From: Acidobacteriota bacterium
GTDB taxonomy: Bacteria; Acidobacteriota; Blastocatellia; Pyrinomonadales; Pyrinomonadaceae
Assembly (NCBI GenBank): GCA_003222835.1
Contig: QHXE01000384.1
Location: forward strand, 1 to 14,064
Direction: 5' to 3'
DNA length: 14,064 bases
The notes beneath the pieces are model-generated. The model did no database searches and was not told the origin of the DNA. It worked only from the letters and a program-made list of their open reading frames with translations. How positions within the stretch are numbered: the first letter of the stretch is position 1; each line of letters opens with the position of its first letter. Of the stretch, positions 1 to 7,066 are shown piece after piece. The position numbers and the translations under genes are program-made.

Positions 1-86
1 TCTTCTTGCCTCAGTTGATCGGCGCACCGGGAGGATTCCGAAATCATCGCTTTCAGAACATCTCTTTGAGTGGTCGATGTTTTTTC

Positions 87-293
87 CTAAGCTGCGAGCG
101 GAACACCGATTGGATCCTCCTTTTGGCAGAGCATGCGACGTAACTTCGAGAGCGCGATATTCTCCAATTGACGTATCCTCTCGCGCGCGACGCCCAATTT
201 TTTACCGATTTCTTCGAGCGTCTTCTGCGCTCCGCCGTCGAAACCAAAACGCTGGGAAATGATTTTCTTCTCCCGATTCGTCCAGTACTTCAA
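87..293 (-). CDS. Stand-alone sigma-70 region 4 (helix-turn-helix) protein
   Basis: A 68-residue reading frame made almost entirely of the sigma-70 region 4 fold. A helix with FGFDGG is followed by [20 protein letters not shown], matching the RpoD-type recognition helix that reads the -35 element, and then by KLRRML. Regions 1 to 3 are absent, so it cannot be a complete sigma factor. The only usable start is a TTG at 291-293, because an in-frame TAA lies six bases upstream. That TTG overlaps the TGA stop of the preceding dehydrogenase gene (TTGA). I see no good Shine-Dalgarno sequence, so translation would depend on coupling. It may be a small regulator that touches RNA polymerase or the -35 element, or a leftover fragment of a duplicated sigma gene. 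The domain identity is clear; whether it is expressed is not. Confidence 0.6.
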   Translation of the reverse strand: MKYWTNREKKIISQRFGFDGGAQKTLEEIGKKLGVARERIRQLENIALSKLRRMLCQKEDPIGVPLAA

Positions 294-1153
294 TTGTTAG
301 TGAGGTAGTCGTAGATGGCCGAGAAATCCTGGCTGGCGTGTCCTTCTCTCATTGCGAGGCGATACAGTTCTTTCGCAGCATTGGTTAAGGGCATGGCCAC
401 ACCAGATTCGTACGCACTCACTGATGCGAGATGCATGTCCTTTTGCATCCAGCGCAGTGGAAATTCGGTTTCGTAATTTCCGCTCTCTATCTTCTGCCGC
501 TTCGACGCGAGAAACGGCGCCACCGCGGGCGTGCCGAGCAAGGAATCGAACAACATCTTTTGCGAGAGCCCGAGCCCTTCACCCAACGCCATGGCTTCGG
601 CGAATGCCGCCATGGCATTGCCCAACAGCAGATTGATCACCATTTTCATGGAAGTCCCCGTCCCGTGTCCGCCGGCGTGAACAATTTTGTTGCCCATACA
701 CAGCAGTAGCGGGCGAATCTTTTCCAAATCAGCGCCGTCGGCGCCAACCCAGAAAACCAGCTTCGCTTCGGCGGCCACAGGAGCGGAGCCGGTCACCGGC
801 GCATCGACAAAGTGAACCTCGCGCCGCGCTGCCTCGGCTGCCATTTTCTTGGAGAACGACGGATTGACCGAACTGCAATCTATCCAAAGTGCATTTGGCT
901 TGAGATGACTTAGAAAGCCGTCGCGACCCAGCGCCGCTTGCTCCACTGCGTCGGGATGAGCCAGCATCGTGAACAAGATGTCCACTTGCTCGGCAGCTCT
1001 TCCTGGCGATTCGGCGAACGTCGCGCCCTTGTCGATCAAAGGCTGCGCCTTGGCGCGAGTTCGATTGAACATGACCAAGTCGTAGCCGTGTTTTTGCAGG
1101 TTCGCCGCCATGCGGCTCCCCATGATGCCTAAGCCAATGAATCCAATTTTCAT
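290..1153 (-). CDS. NAD(P)-dependent beta-hydroxyacid dehydrogenase (glyoxylate/succinic semialdehyde reductase type)
   Basis: A 287-residue member of the 3-hydroxyisobutyrate dehydrogenase superfamily. The N-terminal Rossmann fold has GLGIMG at residues 7-12. The substrate-binding segment DAPVTGS is near 117-123. The catalytic lysine lies in SMKMVINLL (about K170, with N174 in the usual spacing), and the C-terminal helical domain includes [10 protein letters not shown]. The sequence looks most like the plant/bacterial GLYR subgroup, which reduces glyoxylate or succinic semialdehyde. The exact substrate cannot be read from sequence. I chose the ATG at 1151-1153 because AGAAGG sits seven bases before it. 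An ATG two codons upstream (1159) has that same site only one base away. The gene follows the aldo/keto reductase by about a dozen bases, suggesting one transcript. Its stop overlaps the TTG of the sigma-like frame. Confidence 0.9.
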   Translation of the reverse strand: MKIGFIGLGIMGSRMAANLQKHGYDLVMFNRTRAKAQPLIDKGATFAESPGRAAEQVDILFTMLAHPDAVEQAALGRDGFLSHLKPNALWIDCSSVNPSFSKKMAAEAARREVHFVDAPVTGSAPVAAEAKLVFWVGADGADLEKIRPLLLCMGNKIVHAGGHGTGTSMKMVINLLLGNAMAAFAEAMALGEGLGLSQKMLFDSLLGTPAVAPFLASKRQKIESGNYETEFPLRWMQKDMHLASVSAYESGVAMPLTNAAKELYRLAMREGHASQDFSAIYDYLTNN

Positions 1154-1165
1154 TTCCATACCTTC

Positions 1166-2164
1166 TCAGGCTGCGGTCACCAACTCCGGTTCCCGAATAT
1201 TTCTTCCTTCGATCTCTGCCATCTCTTTATCGGTAAGACGAAGTGTGGCCGCGTCGACGTTTCCTTCAACTTGCTTGGCGTTGCGGGCACCGACGATAGC
1301 GCCGGTCACCGCAGGGTTTCGCAGTGCCCAGGCGATCGCAACTTGACCGGGCGGACGTTGAACCCGTTCGCCGACTTCTCGCAAGCGCTCAACAAGCGCG
1401 AGATTCCTCGAGAGCCTGGGTTCCTGAAATTCGATGTCGCGACTGCGCCAATCGCTCGCGGGAAGACTTGCTGCTCGTTCCCGCGTCATCGCGCCGGTCA
1501 ACAAGCCGGAGGCCATTGGCGAATAGACAATCACCCCAAGCCCATTAGATCGACAATAAGGCAGAATCTCTTGTTCGACGTCGCGATGAACTAACGAATA
1601 CGGCGGTTGCAGCGAAGTGATCGGAGCGATTGCTTGCGCCCGACGCATTTCGTCGACATCGAAGTTTGATACGCCGATCCATCGGACTTTGCCTTCCTTT
1701 TGCAACCGAGTTATTGCGCCCAAGCCTTCCTCTAGGTCGTCTGTCGGCCAGTGGATTTGGTAGAGGTCGATAACATCGACATTCAGCCGGCGCAGACTGT
1801 CCTCGCACTCGCGACGGATAGAATCCGCTTTCAAATTGCGATGAACATATCCCTGTTCGTCCCAGCGCAGACCGCATTTGGTGAAAACATACGGCCGTGG
1901 GCCCGGCCAGGTGCGCAACGCAAAGGCGACGACTTCCTCGGAGTGGCCCATTCCGTAAACGGCGGCCGTGTCGATCCAGTTAACGCCAAGCTCGAGCGCG
2001 CGATGAATCGCGGCGACAGACGCTTTGTCGTCCTGCTCGCCCCAACCAAATTCCCAGCCCGATCCGCCGATAGCCCATGCCCCAAAGCCGACAGGCGTGA
2101 TGGACAAGTCTGAGTTACCGAGTCGCTTCGTTTTCATATCAATCTTTTTAAGTTTCGTTTTCAT
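1166..2164 (-). CDS. Aldo/keto reductase
   Basis: A 332-residue NADPH-dependent aldo/keto reductase with a TIM-barrel fold. The catalytic tetrad is visible: D65 and Y70 in WIDTAAVYGMGHSE, K96 in VFTKCGL and H138 in QIHWPTDD. The C-terminal coenzyme-binding part includes GAIVGARNAKQVEGN. It resembles the YajO/IolS-like branch that acts on aldehydes and sugars; the true substrate is unknown. The open frame extends upstream to 2239, but I prefer the ATG at 2162-2164, which follows AAAGGA at normal spacing. Another in-frame ATG at 2135-2137 begins the conserved part (MKTKRLGNSDLS) and is possible. It lies just upstream of the beta-hydroxyacid dehydrogenase gene on the same strand, so the two probably form a small operon of carbonyl reductases. 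Confidence 0.9.
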   Translation of the reverse strand: MKTKLKKIDMKTKRLGNSDLSITPVGFGAWAIGGSGWEFGWGEQDDKASVAAIHRALELGVNWIDTAAVYGMGHSEEVVAFALRTWPGPRPYVFTKCGLRWDEQGYVHRNLKADSIRRECEDSLRRLNVDVIDLYQIHWPTDDLEEGLGAITRLQKEGKVRWIGVSNFDVDEMRRAQAIAPITSLQPPYSLVHRDVEQEILPYCRSNGLGVIVYSPMASGLLTGAMTRERAASLPASDWRSRDIEFQEPRLSRNLALVERLREVGERVQRPPGQVAIAWALRNPAVTGAIVGARNAKQVEGNVDAATLRLTDKEMAEIEGRNIREPELVTAA

Positions 2165-2274
2165 GTTCTGAGTTCCTTTGGCCTTCATTTGCTGAGACTC
2201 TTGCTCGTTAGGCCGCGACCAGTTGATGATGCGGTGCATTTAGTCGTGGTTTCATCGTGATCGGGTGTCGGCGT

Positions 2275-3216
2275 TCAACCTGGCGTTGCTTGTGGCAAGC
2301 CGAGGGACTGAAGCGTATCAGGCGATAGACTTCCGGTTACGCTTAGGTGCTGTGCGATTTGATACTTCGCCAGCGCATCACGCGTCGCCGGGCCGAAAAT
2401 GCCATCGACTGGACCGTTGTAATAACCGAGTTGGGTAAGCTGCGTTTGGACAGCTTGGACCGTCGTATCAGCCGCCGGGGCACCAGCATAAACGGCCGCG
2501 GTGTTATCGTCCGGCTGAACGTCCGCGTAGTAATCGTACGGGTAGTAGTCGTCGGCGTAATATGGCAGATAGTCCCATGGAAAGAATCCGGGATCTAGTC
2601 CGAACCAGAAGCCGTCGTCAAAAACAAAGAAGCGCCCGTGGTCGAAGTGGGCATGACGCCGGTCCCAATCGCCGTGCCAATTTGCCTCATGACGTTCAGC
2701 AATGTGGTCCGTCCGTCCGTTCAATCCACGATGCAGGGCTGTTTGCGATGGACGCGCGGTTGAAGGGTTCATGCCACGATTGTTTGGGCGATTAAGTGCC
2801 GCCGTAGCGCGACCGGAAGTGTTCCCTGTGCGATTGCCACGGGCGACGTTCGTTAGGCCAGGCGCCGGACGTCCGCCAGAACTTTGCCGCACAACTGGTC
2901 GAGACGGTCCAAATGAATGGACGTTCGCGGCCCGAGTCGCCATGTGCGGGACTCCGCCTGAAGTGCGAGGCATGCCGAAGCTAACTCCGCCTCCGCGGTT
3001 GGCCGCTCCTCCAAAGCTCATGTGCGGCGCACCAAAGCCGCCACCGCCTCGGAAACCACCACCGCCACGGAAACCTCCGCCGCCACCGAAGTGTCCGCCA
3101 CCAAAACCACCACCATGGCCTCCTCCCCCGCCCCCTCCGTGGCCAGCTGCCCACCCGGGTTGCGTGAAGGCGATCGATGTGATGCCGATTAAACTTAATA
3201 ATGTTAACTTTTTCAT
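2275..3216 (-). CDS. Secreted glycine-rich protein with C-terminal peptidoglycan-binding domain
   Basis: A 313-residue exported protein. A Sec signal peptide (MKKLTLLSLIGITSIAF, ending near GWAA) is followed by a Gly/His/Phe-rich stretch at about residues 25-80, built from repeats such as GGGGFRGGGGF. Next comes a long polar, Arg/Asn/Gly-rich, low-complexity part. Residues about 195-235 are rich in Phe, Asp and Tyr (for example DDYYPYDYY). The C-terminal 55 residues form a peptidoglycan-binding domain of the PGB_1 type, with QLTQLGYYNGPVDGIFGP and ALAKYQ. It probably sits in the cell wall or outer envelope; no catalytic domain is visible. The ATG at 3216 directly precedes the lysine-rich start of the signal peptide. 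The antisense strand has a long proline-rich open frame that is only a shadow of the glycine codons. Confidence 0.85.
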   Translation of the reverse strand: MKKLTLLSLIGITSIAFTQPGWAAGHGGGGGGGHGGGFGGGHFGGGGGFRGGGGFRGGGGFGAPHMSFGGAANRGGGVSFGMPRTSGGVPHMATRAANVHSFGPSRPVVRQSSGGRPAPGLTNVARGNRTGNTSGRATAALNRPNNRGMNPSTARPSQTALHRGLNGRTDHIAERHEANWHGDWDRRHAHFDHGRFFVFDDGFWFGLDPGFFPWDYLPYYADDYYPYDYYADVQPDDNTAAVYAGAPAADTTVQAVQTQLTQLGYYNGPVDGIFGPATRDALAKYQIAQHLSVTGSLSPDTLQSLGLPQATPG

Positions 3217-3293
3217 AATCCAAGATCGTTCCTCTTCCGTTTCGCGGCTATTGCGCGTCCGCGGGATTTTGCGGTGTCACCTAAGAGTTGCCG

Positions 3294-3311
3294 CTTGCTC
3301 CCTCTTTCGAG
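3294..3311 (-). promoter_or_regulatory. Shared 18-base upstream motif, copy A
   Basis: On the minus strand this reads CTCGAAAGAGGGAGCAAG, ending 77 bases before the ATG of the glycine-rich protein. It matches copy B (3873-3890) at 16 of 18 positions, and copy B lies at almost the same distance from another gene. CTC-GAAA-GAG could form a small tetraloop hairpin. The following bases GCGG and CCGC, and flanking GGGA and TCCC, could pair around it, so a structured leader RNA is possible. No known riboswitch was recognised. Confidence 0.35.
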
Positions 3312-3328
3312 TGAGAGTCCCGGGGACC

Positions 3329-3359
3329 TTGTAGCCGCGGTCGACGACGGCGGCTACAA
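3329..3359. repeat. Short palindromic repeat (REP-like)
   Basis: A perfect 10-base inverted repeat, TTGTAGCCGC at 3329-3338 and GCGGCTACAA at 3350-3359, flanks an 11-base loop. It lies between the 130-residue protein gene (ends 3401) and the upstream region of the glycine-rich protein gene. There is no T-run after the stem on the minus strand, so it is not a classical terminator. Elements with this GTAGCCGCGGTCG core recur, to my recollection, in soil verrucomicrobial genomes; that part is memory, not seen here. Confidence 0.5.
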
Positions 3360-3400
3360 CACATGGCGCTGACTTTGTTTTGGCGTTCACGGCGGGAACC

Positions 3401-3793
3401 TCAAAAGAGCGGCCAGAACATTGCGACCAAGGCACCCATCGTCAGCATCGAGACAAGGATGAGCTCCCACGAACTAGCAGGTGGCGGCGCGGAAAGATGA
3501 GCCTGCGGATTTACGCGGCGTCCAAAAACCAGGCGGAGACTGTCGGGATGGTCATCAAAAATCAGAATATGCTGTATTTTCTTGCGCGCAGCATTTGTTG
3601 CCGGCAAAGGCTGCCCTGAGCGAGAGTCGAACGGGCGGCTCGGCTCCTTGATGACAAAAATCTTCTTTGCGCGGATGCCGAGCTGTCGGCTCACAGGCAA
3701 AGGTCGCGCCAAGTTCGGTTGATGATTAGGTATGGGTCTAACGAACGGCGCCGGGAACGACATTTGTCGATGCTGAAAGCTTTTCCTTTTCAT
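3401..3793 (-). CDS. Protein of unknown function with C-terminal membrane helix
   Basis: A 130-residue protein I cannot assign to a named family. The N-terminal 70 residues are Pro/Arg-rich and probably disordered. The middle contains IQHILIFDDHPDSLRLVFGR, which resembles the first beta-strand and acidic pair of response-regulator receiver domains (ILIVDDHP). The remaining receiver strands and the phosphoacceptor Asp are missing. The last 22 residues, after SSWE, are hydrophobic (ILVSMLTMGALVAMFWPLF) and look like a tail anchor. The ATG at 3793 follows a weak GTGGGG. Upstream lies a 22-codon reading frame with a good ribosome site and the shared motif copy B. The coherent composition and clear membrane tail make a real gene more likely than a chance frame. 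Confidence 0.55.
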   Translation of the reverse strand: MKRKSFQHRQMSFPAPFVRPIPNHQPNLARPLPVSRQLGIRAKKIFVIKEPSRPFDSRSGQPLPATNAARKKIQHILIFDDHPDSLRLVFGRRVNPQAHLSAPPPASSWELILVSMLTMGALVAMFWPLF

Positions 3794-3802
3794 AACCCCA
3801 CG

Positions 3803-3871
3803 CTATGGCAGACCGTCACATTGCCGCCACGGCGCAAGAGCAGGGTTTTTTAGTGCTACTTGCGAAGTCAT
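3803..3871 (-). CDS. Possible 22-residue leader peptide
   Basis: A short frame starting MTSQVALKNPALAPW and ending nine bases before the ATG of the 130-residue protein. Its ATG is preceded by GAGGGAGTAAGG, a strong purine-rich ribosome-binding stretch that is part of shared motif copy B. It is too short for homology; the position suggests an upstream reading frame that could couple or attenuate translation of the next gene. It could equally be chance. Confidence 0.25.
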   Translation of the reverse strand: MTSQVALKNPALAPWRQCDGLP

Positions 3872-3872
3872 C

Positions 3873-3890
3873 CTTACTCCCTCGTTCGAG
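3873..3890 (-). promoter_or_regulatory. Shared 18-base upstream motif, copy B
   Basis: On the minus strand this reads CTCGAACGAGGGAGTAAG, 79 bases before the ATG at 3793. It differs from copy A (3294-3311) at two positions. Here it also forms the ribosome-binding site of the 22-codon leader frame. The equal spacing before two unrelated genes argues for a common regulatory role. Confidence 0.35.
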
Positions 3891-3952
3891 ATAGACGAGT
3901 CATCGCCGAGGCCCGCGGTCTAGATGATCCGCTAAGGGTACTATTTCCGCCC

Positions 3953-5194
3953 CTAGGCGAATTTTCTTTGGGGCGCGGCACCAGCCGTAACGGAAGCCTG
4001 TGGTGGCCGCACTGCGATTGGCAACAGAGTTGAAACCGCCATCACTCCTGCGATCACGCGAAGCGCTCCGGTATAAGAGCCGGCCGTTTCTCGCATGTGC
4101 GCGATAAATAGCGGACCAAACGCGCTGGCGAATCCCCAGGCCGTCAGCATCAAGCCGTAGATCGGACCGACATTCTTCGGACCAAAGTAATCAGCGGTAA
4201 ACGCTGGCATGGTGCCGAACCCGCCGCCGTAACACATCAACACGACGAATGTGACGATCGTCATCAAAGTGGCGGCGCCGATGTTCGGAAGAAACCAGAA
4301 GAGTAGGACCTGGACGAGGAACATCACAAAAAATGTTGCCCGTCTCGTGATTAAGTCGGACACCCACGCCCAGAATACTCGGCCGACGGCGTTACCGAGG
4401 CTGGCCACTCCTACCATGCCTCCTGCGACGACCGCGCTAACTCCAGTTAGTTCCTGAAAAATCGGTGCCTCCTGCGAAATGATCGAAATGCCCGCGCAGG
4501 TATTTAGAAACAGCAGCAGCCAAAGGGCGTACCACTGCCACGTCTTGAGCGCTTCGCTTAGGGTGTAGTCATGCCCAGCGCGCTGCGAACTTTGGGATGC
4601 CGTTGGCGTCCAACCTTCGGGTCTCCAACCGTCCGGAGGGTTTTGCATGAAGAATCCTGCGACAACCGTCACGACCAGATAGGCGATGCCGAGATACGCG
4701 AAGGTGCTCAACACGCCAACAGTCTGAATCAGCCGCGTCGCTAAAGGTGCGGTGACCAGAGCACCAGCTCCGAATCCACCAACCGCGATACCGGTAATAA
4801 GTCCTCTACGATCCGGAAACCATTTTACCAGGACCGCCACCGGAACAATGTAACCAAACCCAAGGCCGATTCCTCCGATCAACCCATAGCTAAGGTACAA
4901 CCACCAAAGCTTATGCGCGGAGAAGCTGGCGAGAAACACTCCCAGGCCGTAGAGCGCTCCTCCCGTCAGCGCAACGATACGCGGTCCTTTTCGATTTAAC
5001 CACAGGCCGCCAAAGAACGCGGCGATTCCCAGCACAAAAATGCTGATCGTAAACGTCAGCGTTACTTCCGAAATGCTCCAACCGAATTGCTTCACCAGCG
5101 GGACACGAAAGACGCTCCAGGCGTAAACGGCACCCAGCGCGATCTGCAAAAATACTCCCGCGATGGCAATGACCCATCGATTGTTCGTTCGCAT
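3953..5194 (-). CDS. OFA-family MFS transporter (oxalate/formate antiporter-like)
   Basis: A 413-residue major facilitator protein with about 12 hydrophobic segments along its length. Family marks include the start RWVIAIAGVFLQIALGAVYAWSVF-like segment of helix 1, LNRKGPR after helix 2, WFPDRRGLITG between helices 4 and 5, and NAVGRVFWAWVSDLITRR near helix 8. Its relatives carry oxalate/formate (OxlT), lactate and other small carboxylates. The gene starts nine bases after the oxalate decarboxylase stop, with GAAGGA before its ATG, so the two are almost certainly cotranscribed. That supports a carboxylate substrate such as oxalate or formate. As I recall OxlT, helix 11 carries an essential lysine; the corresponding stretch here reads LMLTAWGFASAFGP without one. 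I therefore would not call it a strict OxlT. Confidence 0.87.
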   Translation of the reverse strand: MRTNNRWVIAIAGVFLQIALGAVYAWSVFRVPLVKQFGWSISEVTLTFTISIFVLGIAAFFGGLWLNRKGPRIVALTGGALYGLGVFLASFSAHKLWWLYLSYGLIGGIGLGFGYIVPVAVLVKWFPDRRGLITGIAVGGFGAGALVTAPLATRLIQTVGVLSTFAYLGIAYLVVTVVAGFFMQNPPDGWRPEGWTPTASQSSQRAGHDYTLSEALKTWQWYALWLLLFLNTCAGISIISQEAPIFQELTGVSAVVAGGMVGVASLGNAVGRVFWAWVSDLITRRATFFVMFLVQVLLFWFLPNIGAATLMTIVTFVVLMCYGGGFGTMPAFTADYFGPKNVGPIYGLMLTAWGFASAFGPLFIAHMRETAGSYTGALRVIAGVMAVSTLLPIAVRPPQASVTAGAAPQRKFA

Positions 5195-5203
5195 AAATCC
5201 TTC

Positions 5204-6415
5204 CTACGACAGCGGCGTGACTACGGCACCGTTCTTGGGAATCGCATCGAGTGTCGCCTTATCGATGTGCAGGTGAGCCATGACCAGTTCCGGCGGTGTG
5301 TGGGCCAGCCACTCCGAGAACGAAAGGTCCTGATAGTAGCTGCTCTTGAACATCTCCAGGAAGATCAGGTCTGTATCCCCCGTATTCGCGATGTAATGCA
5401 GCAGCGTGTTTTCCACGTACCCGACGTCTCCTTCCTGAAAGTCCAGCGTCCGACCGAGATTGCCTGTCGCCACCACCGTCATTCGTCCCTTGCCAGCGAT
5501 GTAGTATTGCCACTCGTCGCCGTTCGGGTGCCAGTGCAGTTCCCGCATTCCACCCGGATGAACGGTGACCATGGCCATCGCAACCGTTGTTGAGGCCTTG
5601 AACTTCTTCGAATCAACAATGCGCACCTCGCCCCCTTTTGTCTGCATCGTCGGCGGCATTTCCATCGTGCGAAAAGCAAAATCCTTCGGTGATTTTCCCA
5701 GCGTTCCTGCCGCCGCTTTCTGATCGGCCTCTAATGGCCCGGGAACATCCGTTTGGAAAATAAACAGCTCTTGCTTGGGTAAATTCTTCAACGCCTGTTC
5801 GCCAACGTTGAAATTTTTTGATAGCACCTCGGGCGGTAGATGGGCCATCGCGTCGCTCAACAGCAACGTGTCCGACTCGGAAAAATTACCGTCGTCGAAC
5901 ACCAGCATGAATTCGCAACCGTCGGGCCCGAGGCCCTGAATCGAATGGGGGATTCCGGTGGGAAAATACCAAAGATCGTATTTCTTCACATCGGCGACAA
6001 AACTCTTGCCGTCCGCGTCAATCGCCGTAACCCGCGCCGTCCCGTAAAGCATAATAGACCACTCGCCCGCCGTGTGCCAGTGCAGCTCCCGGACGCCTCC
6101 GGCCGTGAGTCTCATGTTTACGCCCGCCATAGACTTGGAGACGGGCAGTTCCCGAACAGTCACCTCCCGCGACCATCCGCCTTCGTAAACACGCTTGTTC
6201 GCAAAAGAGAACGGATACTTAAAGTTTTTGACCAGGCTCTTCGAGTCGGTGGCGGGTGGCCACATTGAATCCGGGTTCTGAGCATCAAGCTCCTTGTTGG
6301 CTGGGCCTGGATCAGTCTTGCTTCGGTCCGCACCCACCACTTTTTGCAATGCGGCAAAGCTGCCTGCTGCGGCAGCGGCTGTTCCGAGGAAACTTCGACG
6401 AGTAAATTCGCTCAT
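5204..6415 (-). CDS. oxdC: Tat-exported bicupin oxalate decarboxylase
   Basis: A 403-residue double-cupin protein predicted to convert oxalate to formate and CO2 with manganese. It begins with a twin-arginine signal (TRRSFLG at 5-11, then an Ala-rich core and GADRS). Cupin 1 has H112, H114 and E118 in ELHWHTAGEW and H157 in FPTGIPHSIQ. Cupin 2 has H294, H296 and E301 in ELHWHPNGDEW and H340 in LLHYIANTG. These match both metal sites of Bacillus OxdC. The lid at 179-183 is SESDT, keeping the catalytic Glu of the OxdC SENST lid, which favours decarboxylase over oxidase activity. Length fits OxdC (about 385) plus a signal. The export signal puts the reaction in the periplasm or outside. It lies just before the OFA transporter gene and after two small membrane/secreted protein genes. 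Confidence 0.93.
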   Translation of the reverse strand: MSEFTRRSFLGTAAAAAGSFAALQKVVGADRSKTDPGPANKELDAQNPDSMWPPATDSKSLVKNFKYPFSFANKRVYEGGWSREVTVRELPVSKSMAGVNMRLTAGGVRELHWHTAGEWSIMLYGTARVTAIDADGKSFVADVKKYDLWYFPTGIPHSIQGLGPDGCEFMLVFDDGNFSESDTLLLSDAMAHLPPEVLSKNFNVGEQALKNLPKQELFIFQTDVPGPLEADQKAAAGTLGKSPKDFAFRTMEMPPTMQTKGGEVRIVDSKKFKASTTVAMAMVTVHPGGMRELHWHPNGDEWQYYIAGKGRMTVVATGNLGRTLDFQEGDVGYVENTLLHYIANTGDTDLIFLEMFKSSYYQDLSFSEWLAHTPPELVMAHLHIDKATLDAIPKNGAVVTPLS

Positions 6416-6470
6416 AATTATTTCTTTTTAGGCTTCTGAGGTTGTGTTGGCGATTAAAAAATTGTTCACG

Positions 6471-6749
6471 TCATGCGCGCCACACTTGGTACAAGATGGC
6501 GATCAGGATCAGCATCAGACCGTTCCAAACAAACAGGATCTCCTCCAGACGATTGTGTCGGATGGCCGGTCCATCATTTTCGGCGTTTGGATCGCGATCG
6601 AAAAATTGGTGCCGGCGGCGGACGTTGAGAATGCCGCCAAACAGAAAGATGATCGCGGCGAGAGTGAATGCGATGCGCAGCGCCGGAACGCCGGCCTGTT
6701 CAATCACCGCAATGGACGAGGTTACTGGGTCCGTAGCTAGGGTGTTCAT
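6471..6749 (-). CDS. Small two-helix membrane protein of unknown function
   Basis: A 92-residue protein with two membrane segments, about residues 24-44 (ALRIAFTLAAIIFLFGGILN) and 72-90 (LFVWNGLMLILIAILYQVW). They are joined by a charged loop of about 27 residues (RRRHQFFDRDPNAEND and onwards). I do not recognise the family. Its ATG overlaps the stop of the upstream 58-codon gene (ATGA). It ends 55 bases before oxdC on the same strand, so it probably belongs to the oxalate operon. It could anchor or assist an exported partner, but no functional residue set is visible. Confidence 0.65.
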   Translation of the reverse strand: MNTLATDPVTSSIAVIEQAGVPALRIAFTLAAIIFLFGGILNVRRRHQFFDRDPNAENDGPAIRHNRLEEILFVWNGLMLILIAILYQVWRA

Positions 6750-6922
6750 TTCGATCCCCGAAGCGTCGTCCCAACCCAGTCATGTCTCTCCTCCCCGATC
6801 ATGATGATGCGATCGGGCGGGTAAGGTTTGCTCGGGTAGGGCGGCCGAAGCAACGCAGACGCGTTCGAAGCGAAGATCGATAATAAGATTACCGCTATCA
6901 CAAGCGAACTATTCGTTTTCAT
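6746..6922 (-). CDS. Small secreted proline-rich peptide
   Basis: A 58-codon gene. The product starts MKTNSSLVIAVILLSIFASN and has a Sec-type signal peptide ending at ASA near residue 23. The mature part of about 35 residues begins LLRPPYPSKPYPPDR and ends WVGTTLRGSK. The TGA stop overlaps the ATG of the two-helix membrane protein (ATGA), strong support for a real, translationally coupled gene despite its size. No clear Shine-Dalgarno sequence is seen before its ATG. Function unknown; the order with a membrane protein and an exported oxalate decarboxylase suggests an envelope role. Confidence 0.55.
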   Translation of the reverse strand: MKTNSSLVIAVILLSIFASNASALLRPPYPSKPYPPDRIIMIGEERHDWVGTTLRGSK

Positions 6923-7066
6923 GCGAAAAACGTATCGGTGCCTTCAATCGGTTTCTACGGCGCTTCCGTGGGATTCTCCGATGCCACTGAAGGAAGGATC
7001 GCGACTACCTCTTCGGAGGTAAATGCGCGCGGAAATAGCACCTCGCTGTCACTAACGAGCGCGAAA
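6923..7066. other. Gap between mobA and the small secreted peptide gene
   Basis: A 144-base stretch. A minus-strand frame overlapping the end of mobA runs through it to a stop at 6955 (ending VVAILPSVASENPTEAP). It has no start with a ribosome site and no family resemblance that I can name. A promoter for the oxalate genes could lie here, but I see no convincing -35/-10 pair or terminator. Confidence 0.3.

Noticed and set aside
1..47. A minus-strand ATG at 45-47 open to the left edge, possibly the start of another gene
   Set aside because: Only 15 codons are visible, with no clear ribosome site and no recognisable motif.
57..85. Stem AACATC/GATGTT followed by a T-run on the plus strand, resembling a terminator
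   Set aside because: There is no plus-strand gene upstream to terminate, the loop is long and the stem only six pairs. On the minus strand there is no T-run.
2702..3334. A 210-codon plus-strand frame encoding a proline-rich protein
   Set aside because: Its proline runs are the complement of the glycine codons of the secreted protein on the minus strand, which has a signal peptide and a peptidoglycan-binding domain.
5087..5593. A 168-codon plus-strand frame across oxdC and the transporter
   Set aside because: It lies antisense to two well-supported genes and shows no recognisable domain.
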